Assembly: GCA_037043455.1 (NCBI GenBank) | Contig: JAWPHD010006791.1 | Span: 1-64,000 of the forward strand | From: Cyrtodaria siliqua | Taxonomy: Eukaryota > Mollusca > Bivalvia > Adapedonta > Hiatellidae | Reading direction: 5' to 3' | DNA: 64,000 nucleotides | In this document: one piece after another, positions 44,276 to 56,377 of the stretch | Layout: every line of letters begins with the position of its first letter | Numbering within the stretch: the first letter of the stretch is position 1 | Translations under genes and position numbers: made by a program | The notes under the pieces: model-generated | Databases searched by the model: none | What the model saw: the letters and a program-made list of their open reading frames with translations, nothing else | What the model was told of the DNA's origin: nothing

Positions 44276-47200
44276 ATGAGACAATTTGCAAGTGTAATAA
44301 CTCTATTTCGGTGGACAAAATATTCTTTCGTTAAATACCCTCTTAAAATATTTAGTCGAACATTATTATCATCAGACTATAATTCTGTGCTATGTGATTT
44401 AACATACCAGTATTCATGTTATGAGGTACAATTATACATAAACTCTTTAAATCTCAATATTATGAAAGACGCAAAATTACCACAGGGCATTATCTTTTAT
44501 AACACAGTTTTAAATTATACTAACTATCTACTGTGCGAAAATTCATTATTGACATTTTACGATGATTTATATCAATCAACATTGCAAATATATACTACAC
44601 ATAATGCCATTATTAAGGGAGAATATTACTCACCCGATAACTCAAATAATTCATTACATGGAAATGCACTTTTACATGATAAGGATTATGACAAACCTAG
44701 TTTTATATTTAACGCAACGTCAAAAGGAATACATATTGCCAATTTAAATATACAACACCTGTTACCAAAATTAGATGAAATAAAATATCATTTGATTCGC
44801 ACTAATTCAAACAAAATGTTTGGATTATGTGAAACGTTTCTCACAGAAAATGCATGCGATAATATTTTGCATATTCCCTGATATACATTTGAAAGGCGAA
44901 ACCGGAAGTCGAATCGGAAAGGAGGCGGTCTTATCGTATTTATTTCGAATCAAATCACATACATTCGTCGACTTGATATAGAGTCAAATGAAATTGAATC
45001 CATATGGATTCAAGTTAATATACAGGGCTCTAAACCGTTTCTTTTACATTTTGTTTATAGACCACCAGATGTACACCAAACGTGGATTGATTTATATGAA
45101 GGACAAATTGAAACTGCTAACATTTTTAAATTTGAAACTCACATTCTTGGTAACTTAAATCGTAATTACATGCCTAATATTTCAGTCGAATTGTTCAAAA
45201 ACAAGAGATGGCAATCGTTTAGACAGCAATTCGACCTAACACAATTAGTGACAATTCCAACGCGTGTAACTCAGAGTTCGACCATAATTGATCATATTTA
45301 TACCACAAATCCCAACATACTTTCTGATGTAAATATTCCATTTTACAGTATAAGTGATCACTATCCGGTGTGTTGCACACGATTATTCAGACCAATTATA
45401 AGTAAAAACAATACACACATATCTACTAATTATAGGTCTTTCAAGAAGTTTGATCTAAACTTATTTCAAGAACAATTAGCTATGACTCCACTTGAATTGA
45501 TTGAATTGTACAGTGACCCTAATTAATCTCTTAATTGCCTTTATAATTTACTTGATAGCATTTTATGTAAACATACATGCTCCTGTAAAAAAAAAGAGAG
45601 TCAAATATCATAATCAACCAGTATGGTTCAATGAAGGGATCAAAAACGCTATCTTTGAGCGAAATAGATTACACCGGCAGGGCGAATATGATAAATATAA
45701 AACTATGAGAAATAAAATTGCATCTATGATAAAGAAAAGCAAAAAAAAACTTTTATAATGACGCCATCAGAGAAAATAAAAGTCCAAGCTTTTGTGGAAA
45801 ACGCTTCGAACGATAAGTAATCCTAATGAAGGCAGATTGGAAAATGCATCTTTACCTAAAACTATAATTATAAATGATAATATTATAGATGGAAATTTGA
45901 ATATTTTAAACGCATTAAATGAACATTTCATAAACATATCTAATATTATAGAAATAACGTCATTTGTCACAGAAAACTTCAAAAAAAATGCAACAGTGTA
46001 TGAAGGAAAAACTGAAGTTCAAAACCTTTTCTATAGAAGAAATAACACCATACGAAGTTAAACTAATAATTGACAAATTATATGTTATGAAATCTACTGG
46101 ACTTGATGGAATAGGACCTAGAATTCTTAAATATTGTGGGGACCATATAACTTATGCTATTGCACATATAATAAACAGAAGTATACATTATGGAATATTC
46201 CCCGATTCTCTTAAAAAAGGATTCGTTATTCCAATTTTTAAAACTGGGGATAGAACCGACCCGAACAATTATAGACCAATTTCTATTCTTCCGACCATTT
46301 CAAAAAATTTCGAACGTCACATAGCGACCCAATTACATAACTATTTTCAAACGACTGATCTTTTACATATGACACAATCAGGATTCAGAAAATTGCACTC
46401 CTGTCAAACTGCTTTAACAGGGCTAATAGATTCATGGTTAAAAGACATAGATTCTGGAAAATATGTAGGAGCAATATTTCTCGACTTAAAAAAGGCATTT
46501 GATCTTGTGGATCATCAAACACTATTGTATAAACTTAAATTGTACCATTTCTCAGACAAAACCATTAAATTGTTCACATCATATTTAAGTAATCGGAAGC
46601 AAAGAATGAAGGTTAATGGCCAGTTTTCTGATGAAATGATAATAAAATCAGGTGTTCCTCAGGGCTCCATACTAGCTCCTCTTTTATTTCTCCTGTATAT
46701 TAATGACATATCGATATCACCAAATGCAATAAATATTGATCTGTATGCAGATGAGTCTACTCTCTATGAATCTGATCATAGTATAGATGTGATCGAGAAA
46801 AAAATACAGGGAAATCTGAATGCTGTCAAAAGTTGGTGTTGCATTAATAACATGGCACTGCACCCATCAAAAACTAAATGTATGCTTATCTCCACAAAAT
46901 ATAAGGTTAAAAATGCAAAATACATGTTTTTATATATTGACGATGTCTTAATAGAAAAAGTATCTGTACATAAACTACTGCATTTAACTAGGTATATATA
47001 TTGATAAAACACTATCGTGGAAGTATCAAATATTTAAAGTTTGTTCAACACTCAATACTAAAATTGCATTATTAAAACATATTATTTACTATTTAACATA
47101 TGATATGAAGAAAATATTTTATATCGCTTACATTATGTCATCGTCTGACTATTGTTGCACTATTTTGGGAAAGGGAGTTAATTCGAAAGCTGAAATCATG

Positions 47201-47601
47201 AAAATAACAAAAAATCAAAAAAGGGCAGCACGAATAATACTGAATAAAGACTTAAACACTAGTTCAAAGTTAATGTTTAAAGACTTGGGTTGGTTATTAT
47301 TCGAAAACCGATGTCTATATCATATAGGAATATTAGTTTTTAAATGTAAAAATGAATAGTATCAAAATACCTGTCAGATCTAATTTGCTTCTCTCACAAT
47401 GAAAATTATATGTTGCGTTCCATTAAGCGAAAAGATCTTGTTCCACTAAAACATCGAACAAACTCTTTTAAAGATTCTTTCAGCTATTACAGTACAATAG
47501 TTTGGAATATAATTCCTTTACATAAACGTAACATCAATAGCTTTAATTCGTATAAATACAATTTAAAACAATTTCTTTTCCAAAAACAGGATATCAACTA
47601 G
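44276..47601 (+). pseudogene. LINE ORF2: APE endonuclease and reverse transcriptase (broken)
   Basis: The first ATG in frame is at 44276. The endonuclease begins near IHIANLNIQHLLPK, with catalytic Glu in LCETFL, GGGLIVFIS, VYRPP, and a SDHYPV end. The usual G-D-x-N is GNLN here, so a catalytic aspartate is lost. TGA at 44879 replaces a residue before YTFERR in an otherwise open frame. Frameshifts occur near 45520, at the A-run near 45750, near 45790, near 46000 and near 46985. The RT (45964-47004) shows GDRTDPNNYRPISILPTISK, QSGFRKLHSCQTAL, FLDLKKAFDLVDH (motif A intact), SGVPQGSILAPLLFLLYIND, and YADE in place of YADD. The last blocks are KRAARIILNKD and DSFSYYSTIVWNIIP, ending at 47601. 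Confidence 0.85.
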
Positions 47602-47947
47602 CTGATATTACTATATAATTATGTCGCTGTTGGGTTGTTGTTATTTTTATTTTCTTGAGTGAAACTGGCACTGTATGCATGTAATTGCTTAAATATTCGT
47701 CATATATGACACTATAGATATCTTGATTATGAATTAAGAATATTATGAATGTATTAACCAATAAGTGTTTGTCGGATATGAAGAAATATTGTGTATATGG
47801 ATATTTGCGTGTGTGCGCATGAGTATGCATGTTTTTTATATGTATTTATAACTGTGATAGCATTATTGTTCGAAGGCCACATTGAAAACCTAATGTGTTT
47901 TAACCTTCGTTAAATAAAGAAATTATTATTATTATTATTATTACTAT
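47602..47947 (+). other. LINE 3' UTR with stem-loop and (ATT)n tail
   Basis: CGAAGG (47871-47876) pairs with CCTTCG (47904-47909), and inside it ACATT (47879-47883) pairs with AATGT (47892-47896). AATAAA follows at about 47913, then the (ATT)n tail. L2- and CR1-type RTs are known to recognise a 3' stem-loop next to short tail repeats, so this is the likely priming signal. Confidence 0.65.
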
Positions 47948-48310
47948 TATATCCACATGCTCCCCTTTGTGTTATACTTATATAGCTATGACTGCTGCCT
48001 AGTTTGTTTGAGGATATAGCATGGCGGGGATTGTTCTATTTAAACTATATCTTTTTATTGGGATGTCACTAATGGTAAGAGTGAGGTTTGGTGCACCCTA
48101 GAACGTGGTTTGAACCACAAGTGGACTTTATGGCTTCTAACCGTTCCGAGGCCGTTCCATTGCGGTAGCCCTGTTGTCCCTTTTATTTTTGTGATGTCAT
48201 AACTTTGCCTTTTATCTATCATTATAATTGCGTGTGATTTTTGTTCATTCATGTTTTTGGTTGTCTGTGGTTCATTTCCCGTTCGACTTTTAAGATCTAC
48301 TTTATCATTG
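47948..48310 (+). mobile_element. Naiad 3' UTR, right part
   Basis: Continuation of the UTR interrupted by the LINE: GCTGCCTAGTTTGTTTGAGG, ATAGCATGGCGGGGATTG, GTGAGGTTTGGTGCACCCTA, CCGTTCCATTGCGGTAGCCC and a GTTCGACTTTTAAGATCTAC-like end. The minus-strand 89-residue frame here is UTR. Confidence 0.8.
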
Positions 48311-49134
48311 ATCATGAATCTCACATTTTTTAAATGATTACTTCGCGAAATCAGATACCGTCATCATGATGCTCCCCCTGCTTTTTGCTAAACTTTGTTA
48401 TGCAATGGTACATTTTGGCATATATCTGATAGAACACTTGACTCTTATGTGGTGTTTTAAGAAATGTTTGTTTGACCCATTTGAGAATTAACATTTGACA
48501 TAGCTGAATTACCTACACGGTAATGTAAAATAAGAAACAAATGTCGATCCTTAATCCCTCACCCCTCTATCTTCAGTTTTAATGCTATTTTGGACTTTTC
48601 GTGTGTTTTTTAACTTGATGTATAGGCTCGGGCCAATATGGCCTAATAGTAGCTACGCCGATGGTTTTATTAACATAATTAATGAAAATGTGGTTCTGCG
48701 ATTTAATTTACAATGCTATTATGTATAGTCAAGTCGAACTTTGTATGAACCTTTTATGAAAATTAAATACTTTTAATCGTTTAGTAAACGTAATGAAATT
48801 TTACGAACTGATGCACGTTCAAAATAACGGCCTACACTGTTCCCATGCACTTTTTACACTGTGGTGTAATATTTACTTATGCATTGCCGGAACATATTTG
48901 GATAACGAACATGTTTTGAAATACGCTTAATATTGGACAAGGGATTGTAATAATACTAGTTTACTTTGGTTTAATAAATCAGCATTAGTTCAGTAAAGAT
49001 TGTATGAAATATTAGGTTGTTTTGAGAAAATCAGAAATCACAGATTTTCTGTCCTCGAATATAGACATGTGACAATGCGGCTGCAGTGACACGTAAACTA
49101 TAATTTAAATACTTATTATATTAAACAATCCGTT
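48311..49134. other. No feature seen
   Basis: AT-rich; nothing recognised. Confidence 0.45.
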
Positions 49135-49345
49135 TTACTGCAAAGGGGGAAATCCGGTTAATTTGTTGCCACTGGCCGTTCCAAGGCGTTATCCCATGTT
49201 GTCAACCGTTCGTTTCTAGATGATTATTCATGTTACTTTGGTTGTTTTGAATGTGCGTTCTGTCTGGGATCCCTGGGTCTGTGAATGCTACCTTTCCTGT
49301 TCGACTGTTGGGTCTTTCTTTACCTGGATGTAAGGTAGGAAGAAA
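49135..49345 (+). mobile_element. Naiad-type 3' UTR end fragment
   Basis: GCCACTGGCCGTTCCAAGGC, TGTTGTCAACC and the TACCTTTCCTGTTCGACTGT end match the last third of the UTR. Confidence 0.65.
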
Positions 49346-49535
49346 ACACATTTAGGATAGTTGTGTCCACTAGGGCAGAAGCATACACATGACAGTTAAG
49401 ACTGTGTTCTAACCTTCGCAGAAAAGAAAAGTGTAAACGAAGCAAGTTGGCGCAAAACTAGTTCTCATTCTTTATTCATATGTAATTAGAATAGTTTTGC
49501 GCTGAGTCCGCGAAATAATGATGGTGAATATTTAT

Positions 49536-49612
49536 AGGTTATTATATTTGCATTGGGATATATAATTTGCGTACTAATATTTTCATATATCCCAATGCAA
49601 ATTTAATAACCT
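49536..49612. repeat. 28-bp-arm hairpin
   Basis: AGGTTATTATATTTGCATTG (49536 on, arm to 49563) pairs with 49585-49612. A third copy of the right arm with ATATTTATAGGTCATTAG-type flank lies at 50268-50303, so the arms also act as the ends of a larger 49520-50310 unit. Confidence 0.75.
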
Positions 49613-49865
49613 TTGTATTGCATATGTATTTTTCATATAAACACGAATAATTAGAACAAACCAATAGGTTTTAACATTTGTTGCGTATCAGAAACATTGA
49701 AACAAATATACTGTCATAACATCGTGGGAATGTTTAACAATAACACAAAAACACTATAATGTTTAAATCACATGACAAACTTCCTGTGGCAATAAATGAG
49801 CTGCGCATTGTACCAAACCCTCGCGAGTATGAAAAACTAGTAGTTCCAGTACAATGGTTTAACAA

Positions 49866-50038
49866 CACGTCAATATGAACAAATGGCGAATATTGACGCT
49901 TCCTGTTACACTGAATGTAACCAGAGATTGTAAACGCGTATGCAAAAATAAGCATTATTACATACGCATTTACAAGCTCCGCTGTCAATGTAACAGGAAA
50001 CGTCAATATTCGCTCATATTGACGCTCATATTGACGTG
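49866..50038. repeat. Nested inverted repeat
   Basis: GCGAATATTGACGCTTCCTG with TTACA (49886-49910) pairs with 49989-50013, and CACGTCAATATGA at the outside pairs with the right-hand TCATATTGACGTG. Inside, TGTAAACGCGTATG pairs with CATACGCATTTACA. The short frames on both strands are by-products. Confidence 0.75.
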
Positions 50039-50310
50039 TAGTAAATTCATATTGGGTGTGTAATGTATACTCGTTCGTGATTGGTGCAATTTCTGTTCAT
50101 TACAAAGACTGTAGGTCACGTGATGTAAATCATGTTGATTTCATTGTGAAACTTCCCACGATATAACGACAATATGTCTGTTTCTAATAAATGTTTTTGG
50201 TAAAATTAAATGTTGTAATTGTATTGTCCTAAAGTCGCGCAATATTAATACGCGAAAAAATTCAGGCATATATCCCAATACAAATCTAATGACCTATAAA
50301 TATCGGCACT

Positions 50311-50771
50311 CGCTCCGGTCAGTAAACTCTAAATGCGACACGGTGGAATGTGTAATATGGACTACTGGGAAGTACCGACGATATGCAAATATGTGTGCCA
50401 GAGAATTCTGCGTATAAACTGTGAATATGATATTAGTACGTAGAGTATTTGGAAATGTGCCACCCAATAAAACAAATTAAAGGCTTCAGATTCGACTTAT
50501 TTGTAAATATATCATATAACGGCAATTATTAGGGCGACATGTCTCCTGTTTCCTAAGCAAAGATATACAGTTGACTAATAACTTGCCGATTTATTTATAG
50601 AACTAGACAATTATGATGTAATAGCTGTCTTGAACGCATAAATGTATCCTGCATCACTAACCAACAAGATGTACTACCGTGCTATTGACATTCATGTTCA
50701 TAATCAATCATACTTACAAGGTATCCTTGATTACACAATAGCATTATGTACTACATTGCTACTGACATCAA
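50311..50771. other. No feature seen
   Basis: AT-rich; nothing recognised. Confidence 0.4.
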
Positions 50772-50926
50772 TCATGCCTGACATACACTTTACTGGTTCC
50801 CTGTTGCCAATCATACCTGATATACGATTAACTGGTTCCCTGTTGTCAGTCATACCCGATATACAATTAACTGGTTTCCTGTTGTCAGTCATACCCGATA
50901 TACAATTAACTGGTTCCCTGTTGTAA
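50772..50926 (+). repeat. 39-bp minisatellite, four units
   Basis: Units near CATACCCGATATACAATTAA plus CTGGTTCCCTGTTGTCAGT. The period is a multiple of three, which produces a repetitive open frame on each strand. Confidence 0.9.
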
Positions 50927-51362
50927 CGCGGTGACATATCTAGCTTGCCCTAATTCATGTAATTGGTCTACGTATGAACAATTCGGAGACTGCTGCTATG
51001 CCGATACTTGTGCAGCCCCCTCCAGATGACAGTGAATAATTCGGCCAATTATTTACTATGTTTTGACAAGTGTTTGTCTACCCCATGAACCTGTTCTGGA
51101 TGCTCGGTATCGCCTGTTCAGAAAGACATCAACATAATGAAGGAAGCGTTTCTCAGTTGTTTTCATCTAACAGATACCAGTTCTCCAGAGACCTAAATTC
51201 AATTCGAAAACGCAATGTCATATCAGTTTGAAAGACAACACAACGCAACAAAATGTTATGTTTTTGATTGTCTTAGATCTTACCCGACGTACCACTTTAC
51301 TATTAAAAAATAAGTTAATGAGAAACTCATCTATGATCTCAATATTTTGTTAAAAGTTAAAC
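50927..51362. other. No feature seen
   Basis: Nothing recognised. Confidence 0.4.
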
Positions 51363-51640
51363 GCTACTGTTTCGTTTTATTGGGATGACAACATGGTAAG
51401 AGTGAAGTTTGGTGCACCCTAGAAAATGGTTTCCTCACCCACCCTATTACAGCGGCCTGTTTAGCCACTGAACGTTCCAAGGCGGTAACCCTATTGTCAA
51501 CCCATTTATGTTTGTGATGACATATCTTGCCTTTTGTACATCTGTAATTATTGTTTGTTTCTATGCATGTTTTTGGTTGACTGTAGTCCTTAAATGTTAC
51601 ATTTTCTGTTCGACTTTTATATCTACTTTTACTTTTGGAT
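51363..51640 (+). mobile_element. Naiad-type 3' UTR end fragment
   Basis: ATTGGGATGACAACATGGTA, TTTGGTGCACCCTAGAAAAT, GAACGTTCCAAGGCGGTAAC and CCCTATTGTCAACCC, then the TTTTGGTTGACTGTAGTCCT end. The closing stem is still pairable. Confidence 0.75.
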
Positions 51641-51994
51641 GTAGATGCAATAATCTAGGATTAAGCCTATGAACCATTTGATATCGAATGAATTAGTTTT
51701 TCTTATGGACAATAATATTATTGAACTGAAACTGATTAAATTATATTTCTGATATTTCTAAAAAAAATTATTCAACTATATGAGGAGATAATGTTTTGAG
51801 ATGACCCCCGCTATTCTACCCAAGTAAGAACTCGGCATCGGCATAATCCGTAAATGTCTAGTAAACAGGTAAAAGAAGAGTTTACTTATTTAAACGATTT
51901 CGATATTTGTTATACATATTCTGCAATCAGGAAATGATAAGGCTGAGTGCCTAGTTTAAGATTTTACAATGTGACTAAAAAAAAGAGTAGGATA

Positions 51995-52130
51995 ATGGAC
52001 CTTTGGAAACGGCCGAAAACGACACATACGAAATATTGCAGTCTCGGTTTAATTGAGACTGTTCATGAGCGGTAGTGTAATATGCTAGCTACCGCTTAAG
52101 CCCTCTAGCCCCGGGTTGAGCAGAACACAA
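51995..52130 (+). repeat. Family R fragment
   Basis: AGTCTCGGTTTAATTGAGAC, TGTTCATGAGCGGTAG and GCCCTCTAGCCCCGGG match the family R copies at 10885 and 58010. Confidence 0.55.
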
Positions 52131-54036
52131 TATTCATAAAATCAATAGTACAACATTTTAACCATCCCGAAGATGGCATGCATATGGCGGTGGACATGGA
52201 GTATCTTTCTTCCCCATGTCGTACGGCGTATGGTCCCAGTATCTAATAAAATTAAATGCCCCGAAGAGCGAAATAAACATAATAGAATTTAGTTGGGAGC
52301 AGCGGTTATGAAGCCTGCATATCACAAGTAACAGTCAAAATACTAAATTAAAAAGCAGACAACATATCCTATACGTGATTAAACAATACCCAGAGCCTTT
52401 AAGAAGTTCAATGCTTTTGAGAAACTTGTACTCGAACCATTTACAGTCATATAACTGATTATTTATTGATTTTACAAATCGAATACAAACTGAATTATCT
52501 GTATCACGTATTTGTTTGAATCTTGGCAATATTGTGTCATTTGTCTATTTATCGTTGTTTTTTTGTATTTTAAATAATTGCATGACTGCTAGTCAATATG
52601 TCTTTAAAATAAAATACTGATTATTGATAGTGGTAGAACATAGCAGCATGTTTACCGAAGCGTTAGCAAATCTCACTATGACAGAATGCGAACAAAGAAA
52701 TTATGCACTTTGCTTTGTGGTTATCATCGTATATAAAACCAGAACAGAACCACACATAAGTCCATACATACGGTGAATCTTTTGGGCTTGGAGTGTTACT
52801 TTAAGGTAAGGTCTACCACCTTTCGGACGGGGCTATCGTTTGGGTTCCTTCAACAATGATTCACTTTATATATTATATATGACCTGCTGCTTCCTTATAA
52901 TTAATGCATATATATTTTTAGTACAGAAGATAATTAATACATACAACTACACCGTTTGATTACGTCTGTACTTAATGCTGAATTGGTCAATGTCGTAACT
53001 GGATAGCAATATACGCTAGATACTTAAGGTTTTCTTTTAAGTATCCGTATAAGGAGTTTCGCTCATTTCCACTTGCTCATACATCTCAATACTAGTCTCG
53101 GCCTGCCAAGACCGTATCATGCATATGTCTGAACAGTTGATTCGTCGACAGAAAAAAACTTCAGCATAAAAAGTGCATTGATTATTTATACCAAACCAGA
53201 CGTAATTTTCCATTGCAGCCATGTGTTTTCCGTATTTATTGCAGTGAAGTGATTAATCTCAAACGATTAAGGAACCGTTCTTGTTTTTGCATCTGCAAGT
53301 TTGTGCATCTGCAAAGTTGTGCAAGGCGATCCGAATAGTAATAAAGGAGCACGTTAAATGCATTTACTGAGCATGCTTAAGATAAAGATAAAGAAACGTA
53401 ACACATGTTTAATGTTTATATGTATTCCTATGTAAGGCATTTAAACAAAATGTATGTATCATTATAAATAATTATCGATTTAAGGATATTGGGATTTTTA
53501 CACAAATTTCACGAAAAATTGTCTTTTCACATTATATGTTTTTCCTAAATTATTTCAGATTTCACACACGACAAATGTAGTTAATTTAAAGAATCACAAA
53601 GCGAATCATTTGCAATATTGCAAAACGGTTGATATAGTTATGAATGTGACAATTGGCAAGTATAAGTACTTGAACTTCTCAAGAATGAAAGAATATGGTA
53701 TTTATTTTAAGACATGGACAAATTGCACGTGTAAATGAGTCGAAGGGTAGTGGCCGACCATTGACAAGATGTGATCGACACAACAGCATTATTGTTTGAA
53801 ATGATACAAATCTCCACTGGGTATACCACGGTGCTATGTGCCTCAATATTTCATATGCACATAACATCCTATTCTCCCAAAGGGGCGAAATGCACTTAAA
53901 CAAACACGTCTGCGTTATTATATAAAGTATGAAAGTGTCTACTCATTCCCGAAATATCGTTTGGCAAGACGTTCAAAAAGATATTTGAAACACGTGGTGG
54001 AACGTCAACGAGCTGTGATAGAGTGTCGCTAAGTCA
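52131..54036. other. No feature seen
   Basis: About 1.9 kb. A TATAAAA word at about 52731 has no gene after it. Short frames have no motif. Confidence 0.45.
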
Positions 54037-54245
54037 ATAGCGATGTTGCCTAGTGGTTCAGCGTTCGACCCAGGATTGCGAAGTCGTGGATTCAATCCCC
54101 GCCATCACCATATGTGCTGTGTCCCTGAGCAAGACACTTTATCTGCATTTGCTTAGTACTGGTTTTAACCAGAAGAGATCAAGAGTAATTGAAATAAGTT
54201 TAGGGACCTTTCGTTACAATCGATGTAATATTTATGTTTATACTA
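54037..54245 (+). mobile_element. tRNA-derived SINE
   Basis: The head is GCGATGTTGCCTAGTGGTTC with GTGGATTCAATCCCCGCCAT about 40 nt on; GTGTCCCTGAGCAAGACACT and TTTGCTTAGTACTGGTTTTA follow. The end AAATAAGTTTAGGGACCTTT matches the SINE at 36988 but without its inserted block. Confidence 0.7.
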
Positions 54246-54324
54246 CTACCGTAGCATTTTATTTTTCAGCGAGGTTTTTGAAGACATAACTCAATGCCTT
54301 CCTAAACAATCACCGTATTTCAAT

Positions 54325-54834
54325 TCAGTAAATATAGATATAAAATTCGAACAGGAAAAGCAACATTCAAGGACGACAGTCAACCACAAACACACACAGA
54401 AACAAAGAACAATTTAAAGATGAATAAAAGGTCAAATAGGACATCACAAACACTAAAGGGTTGACAATAGGGCTACCACCTTGGAACGGTCAGTGGCAAA
54501 AAAAGGCCGCTCGGGTTTAAACCAGGTTCTAGGGTGCACCAAACCTCACACTTACCCTACTGTCAACCCAATAAAGACGAGACAGTGTAAATAAAGAAAT
54601 CCCCGCCATAGACTATTATCTAACCTACAAGGCAGCATTAACAGGCACTATAAGTAAAATACAAAGATGCTCGTGTATATACATATACACAAAAACAATA
54701 GCCTAGACGCCACAAAGAAGGTACTCAGTGACTTGGCAGAAGCCATAGCGACAAGAGAATAAACCATTGAGGGCATGACAAGACAAGGCTGCAGACAAAC
54801 ATCAAACGTCACGGTCCTTTTGGGATTTAGTAGA
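54325..54834 (-). mobile_element. Naiad 3' UTR
   Basis: Minus strand, near complete UTR with the structured region (TTGACAATAGGG at about 54462, CCCTACTGTCAACCC at about 54556). Confidence 0.8.
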
Positions 54835-55002
54835 CGTCATCATAGGGTCCACAGCCTGTCCGGTCATCGCACAGTTAAAGAGGAAAGCATAGTGACGAAC
54901 TGTAAATGGGTCCATAACCTCTTTTTATAAACCTTATAACAAGGTTAACAAAGATAATATGAAAGTGATCATGACCAAGGATCTTACAAAGTTTGTAATC
55001 AA
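54835..55002 (-). pseudogene. Naiad RT C-terminal scrap
   Basis: Plus-strand words GGGTCCACAGCCTGTCCGGT, TTAAAGAGGAAAGCATAGTG and GATCATGACCAAGGATCTTA match the coding 3' end in 23342-23560. Roughly the last 50 codons are represented, with an internal loss at ACTGTAAATGGGTCCATAAC. Confidence 0.65.
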
Positions 55003-55320
55003 CTAGGTTCTAGGGTGCACCAAACCTCACACTTACCCTACTGTCAACACAATAAAACGGGACAGTGTAAATAAAGAAATCGCCGCCATAAACTATTAAC
55101 TCACCAACAAGGCAGCATTAGCAGGCACTATAAGTAAAATACAAAGATGTTCGTGTATATATAAATACAAAACAAATAATAGCTGAGACGCCACAAAGAA
55201 GGTACTCAGTGACTTGGCAGAAGCCTAAACCTTTTAACAAGTTTAACAAAGATAGTATGAAAGTGATCATGACCAAGGATCTTACGAAGTTTGTAATCAA
55301 CCATAATACCATAATTATGT
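55003..55320 (-). mobile_element. Second, partial Naiad 3' UTR in tandem
   Basis: GGTTCTAGGGTGCACCAAAC to the ACTTGGCAGAAGCC word, then again GATCATGACCAAGGATCTTA. It duplicates part of 54530-54990 with the RT scrap joined inside, another tandem partial unit. Confidence 0.7.
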
Positions 55321-55482
55321 CCGTGCATGAAACTCACCAAAACCAAAGATAATGATATCGCACCAGTGTGTTCTATATTTGTAACGACTACGATGTTTGG
55401 TATTGTTTTAACCCATTGTTTATGTCTCGAAATATCTCACCAGAAAACGAGATTGCCATATATGGAAACTAAGCTCTTCCCA

Positions 55483-55487
<5 letters not shown>

Positions 55488-55522
<35 letters not shown>
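55488..55522 (+). repeat. (CT)n microsatellite
   Basis: About 16 CT units. The minus-strand R-E-R-E frames over it are artefacts. Confidence 0.95.
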
Positions 55523-55523
<1 letters not shown>

Positions 55524-56009
55524 GTATTTCCGGTTCGTCTGCAAAATAGCTTGAGGCACGACGAGTTGGGCTATTAAAATGTTTTCTATTAATACCTCCA
55601 ATTGTATGAACCCGTCCATTAGTATAGCACAGTTGTGCACTGCAACGCAATTCAGACATAATTCTGACATAATTCAGACAAACTATACTCAAATACAGAT
55701 TTATTAGCAGTTGCTATAGAAGCAAATTAGTTCGTTTCCTGTCATTGAAACACGTGTTAAACTACAATAAATTACACCGCTGGCAGTTGCAGAAATGTCA
55801 CAATGTGACATAACACACGCAATCCCAGAATTCATAATTGACATCATACCTGGAATATAAACTGTATTCCAGTATTTAGTTAACACTGCTCTAAACTATT
55901 TAGATACATTCAAAAATATATACAAAAATCTAGTATAATTTACATTAATTTTCAATTATTACTTCATTTCTTCATCTTTCGTCAGTTTTTGCGCACAATA
56001 TGACCTATT
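55523..56009. other. No feature seen
   Basis: Two near copies of CATAATTCxGACA at about 55657-55680; nothing else. Confidence 0.4.
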
Positions 56010-56053
56010 TATGTGTCGACGTGCCGTAAAACACCATTCATTCATTCATTCAT
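56010..56053 (+). mobile_element. SINE 3' end with (ATTC)n tail
   Basis: GTGTCGACGTGCCGTAAAAC and an ATTCATTCATTCATTCATT tail are typical of molluscan SINE ends. The head is missing. Confidence 0.5.
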
Positions 56054-56284
56054 TAGTATAATTAATTGTGAAATGGCATGCATACATCTAGAAGTATGGA
56101 ATTTAATTAAAGGGACATAATGCAATTTTGAGATGGTTTTTCCACTTGTGCATGCACCTAAATTCCAACATCTACATACCTATTTTAAGATATAGCCAAT
56201 CCCAGTATTAGGCTGATTTTGTAAAGTCTCGGTAATTAAAATATATGATTGGTTGAAACAGTCCGAACATTGTTTTATATGAGA
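56054..56284. other. Short spacer
   Basis: Nothing recognised. Confidence 0.35.
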
Positions 56285-56375
56285 CTGTAATGTGTCAAGT
56301 ACATATAAAAACTGAACAGTAAAAGTAACATACAAGGACGACAGTCAACCACAAACACACACAGACACACATGTG
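56285..56375 (-). mobile_element. Naiad 3'-terminal scrap
   Basis: ATATAAAAACTGAACAGTAA and AAGGACGACAGTCAACCACA are the last bases of the UTR. Confidence 0.6.
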
Positions 56376-56377
56376 TT

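Larger units (their letters stand above)
42143..47947 (+). mobile_element. Near full-length CR1/L2-type LINE, inserted in a Naiad 3' UTR
   Basis: It has a 5' UTR (42143-42316), ORF1 with an esterase domain, ORF2 with endonuclease and RT, a 3' UTR with a stem-loop, AATAAA at about 47913, and an (ATT)n tail to about 47947. Naiad 3' UTR flanks both sides and would be continuous if the LINE were removed (GCTTTCTAGGCTTTTAT at left; ATATCCACATGCTCCC and CTTATATAGC at right). Multiple stops and frameshifts show it is inactive. CR1-clade placement rests on the ORF1 esterase and the overall layout. Confidence 0.85.

Noticed and set aside
50642..50926. 94-codon repetitive frame
   Set aside because: Produced by the 39-bp minisatellite, whose length is divisible by three; the opposite strand is open as well.
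52725..52800. Promoter (TATAAAA near 52731)
   Set aside because: No transcript-like feature or ORF follows; the word is common in this base composition.
55420..55692. Frames rich in R-E-R-E
   Set aside because: Translation of the (CT)n run.
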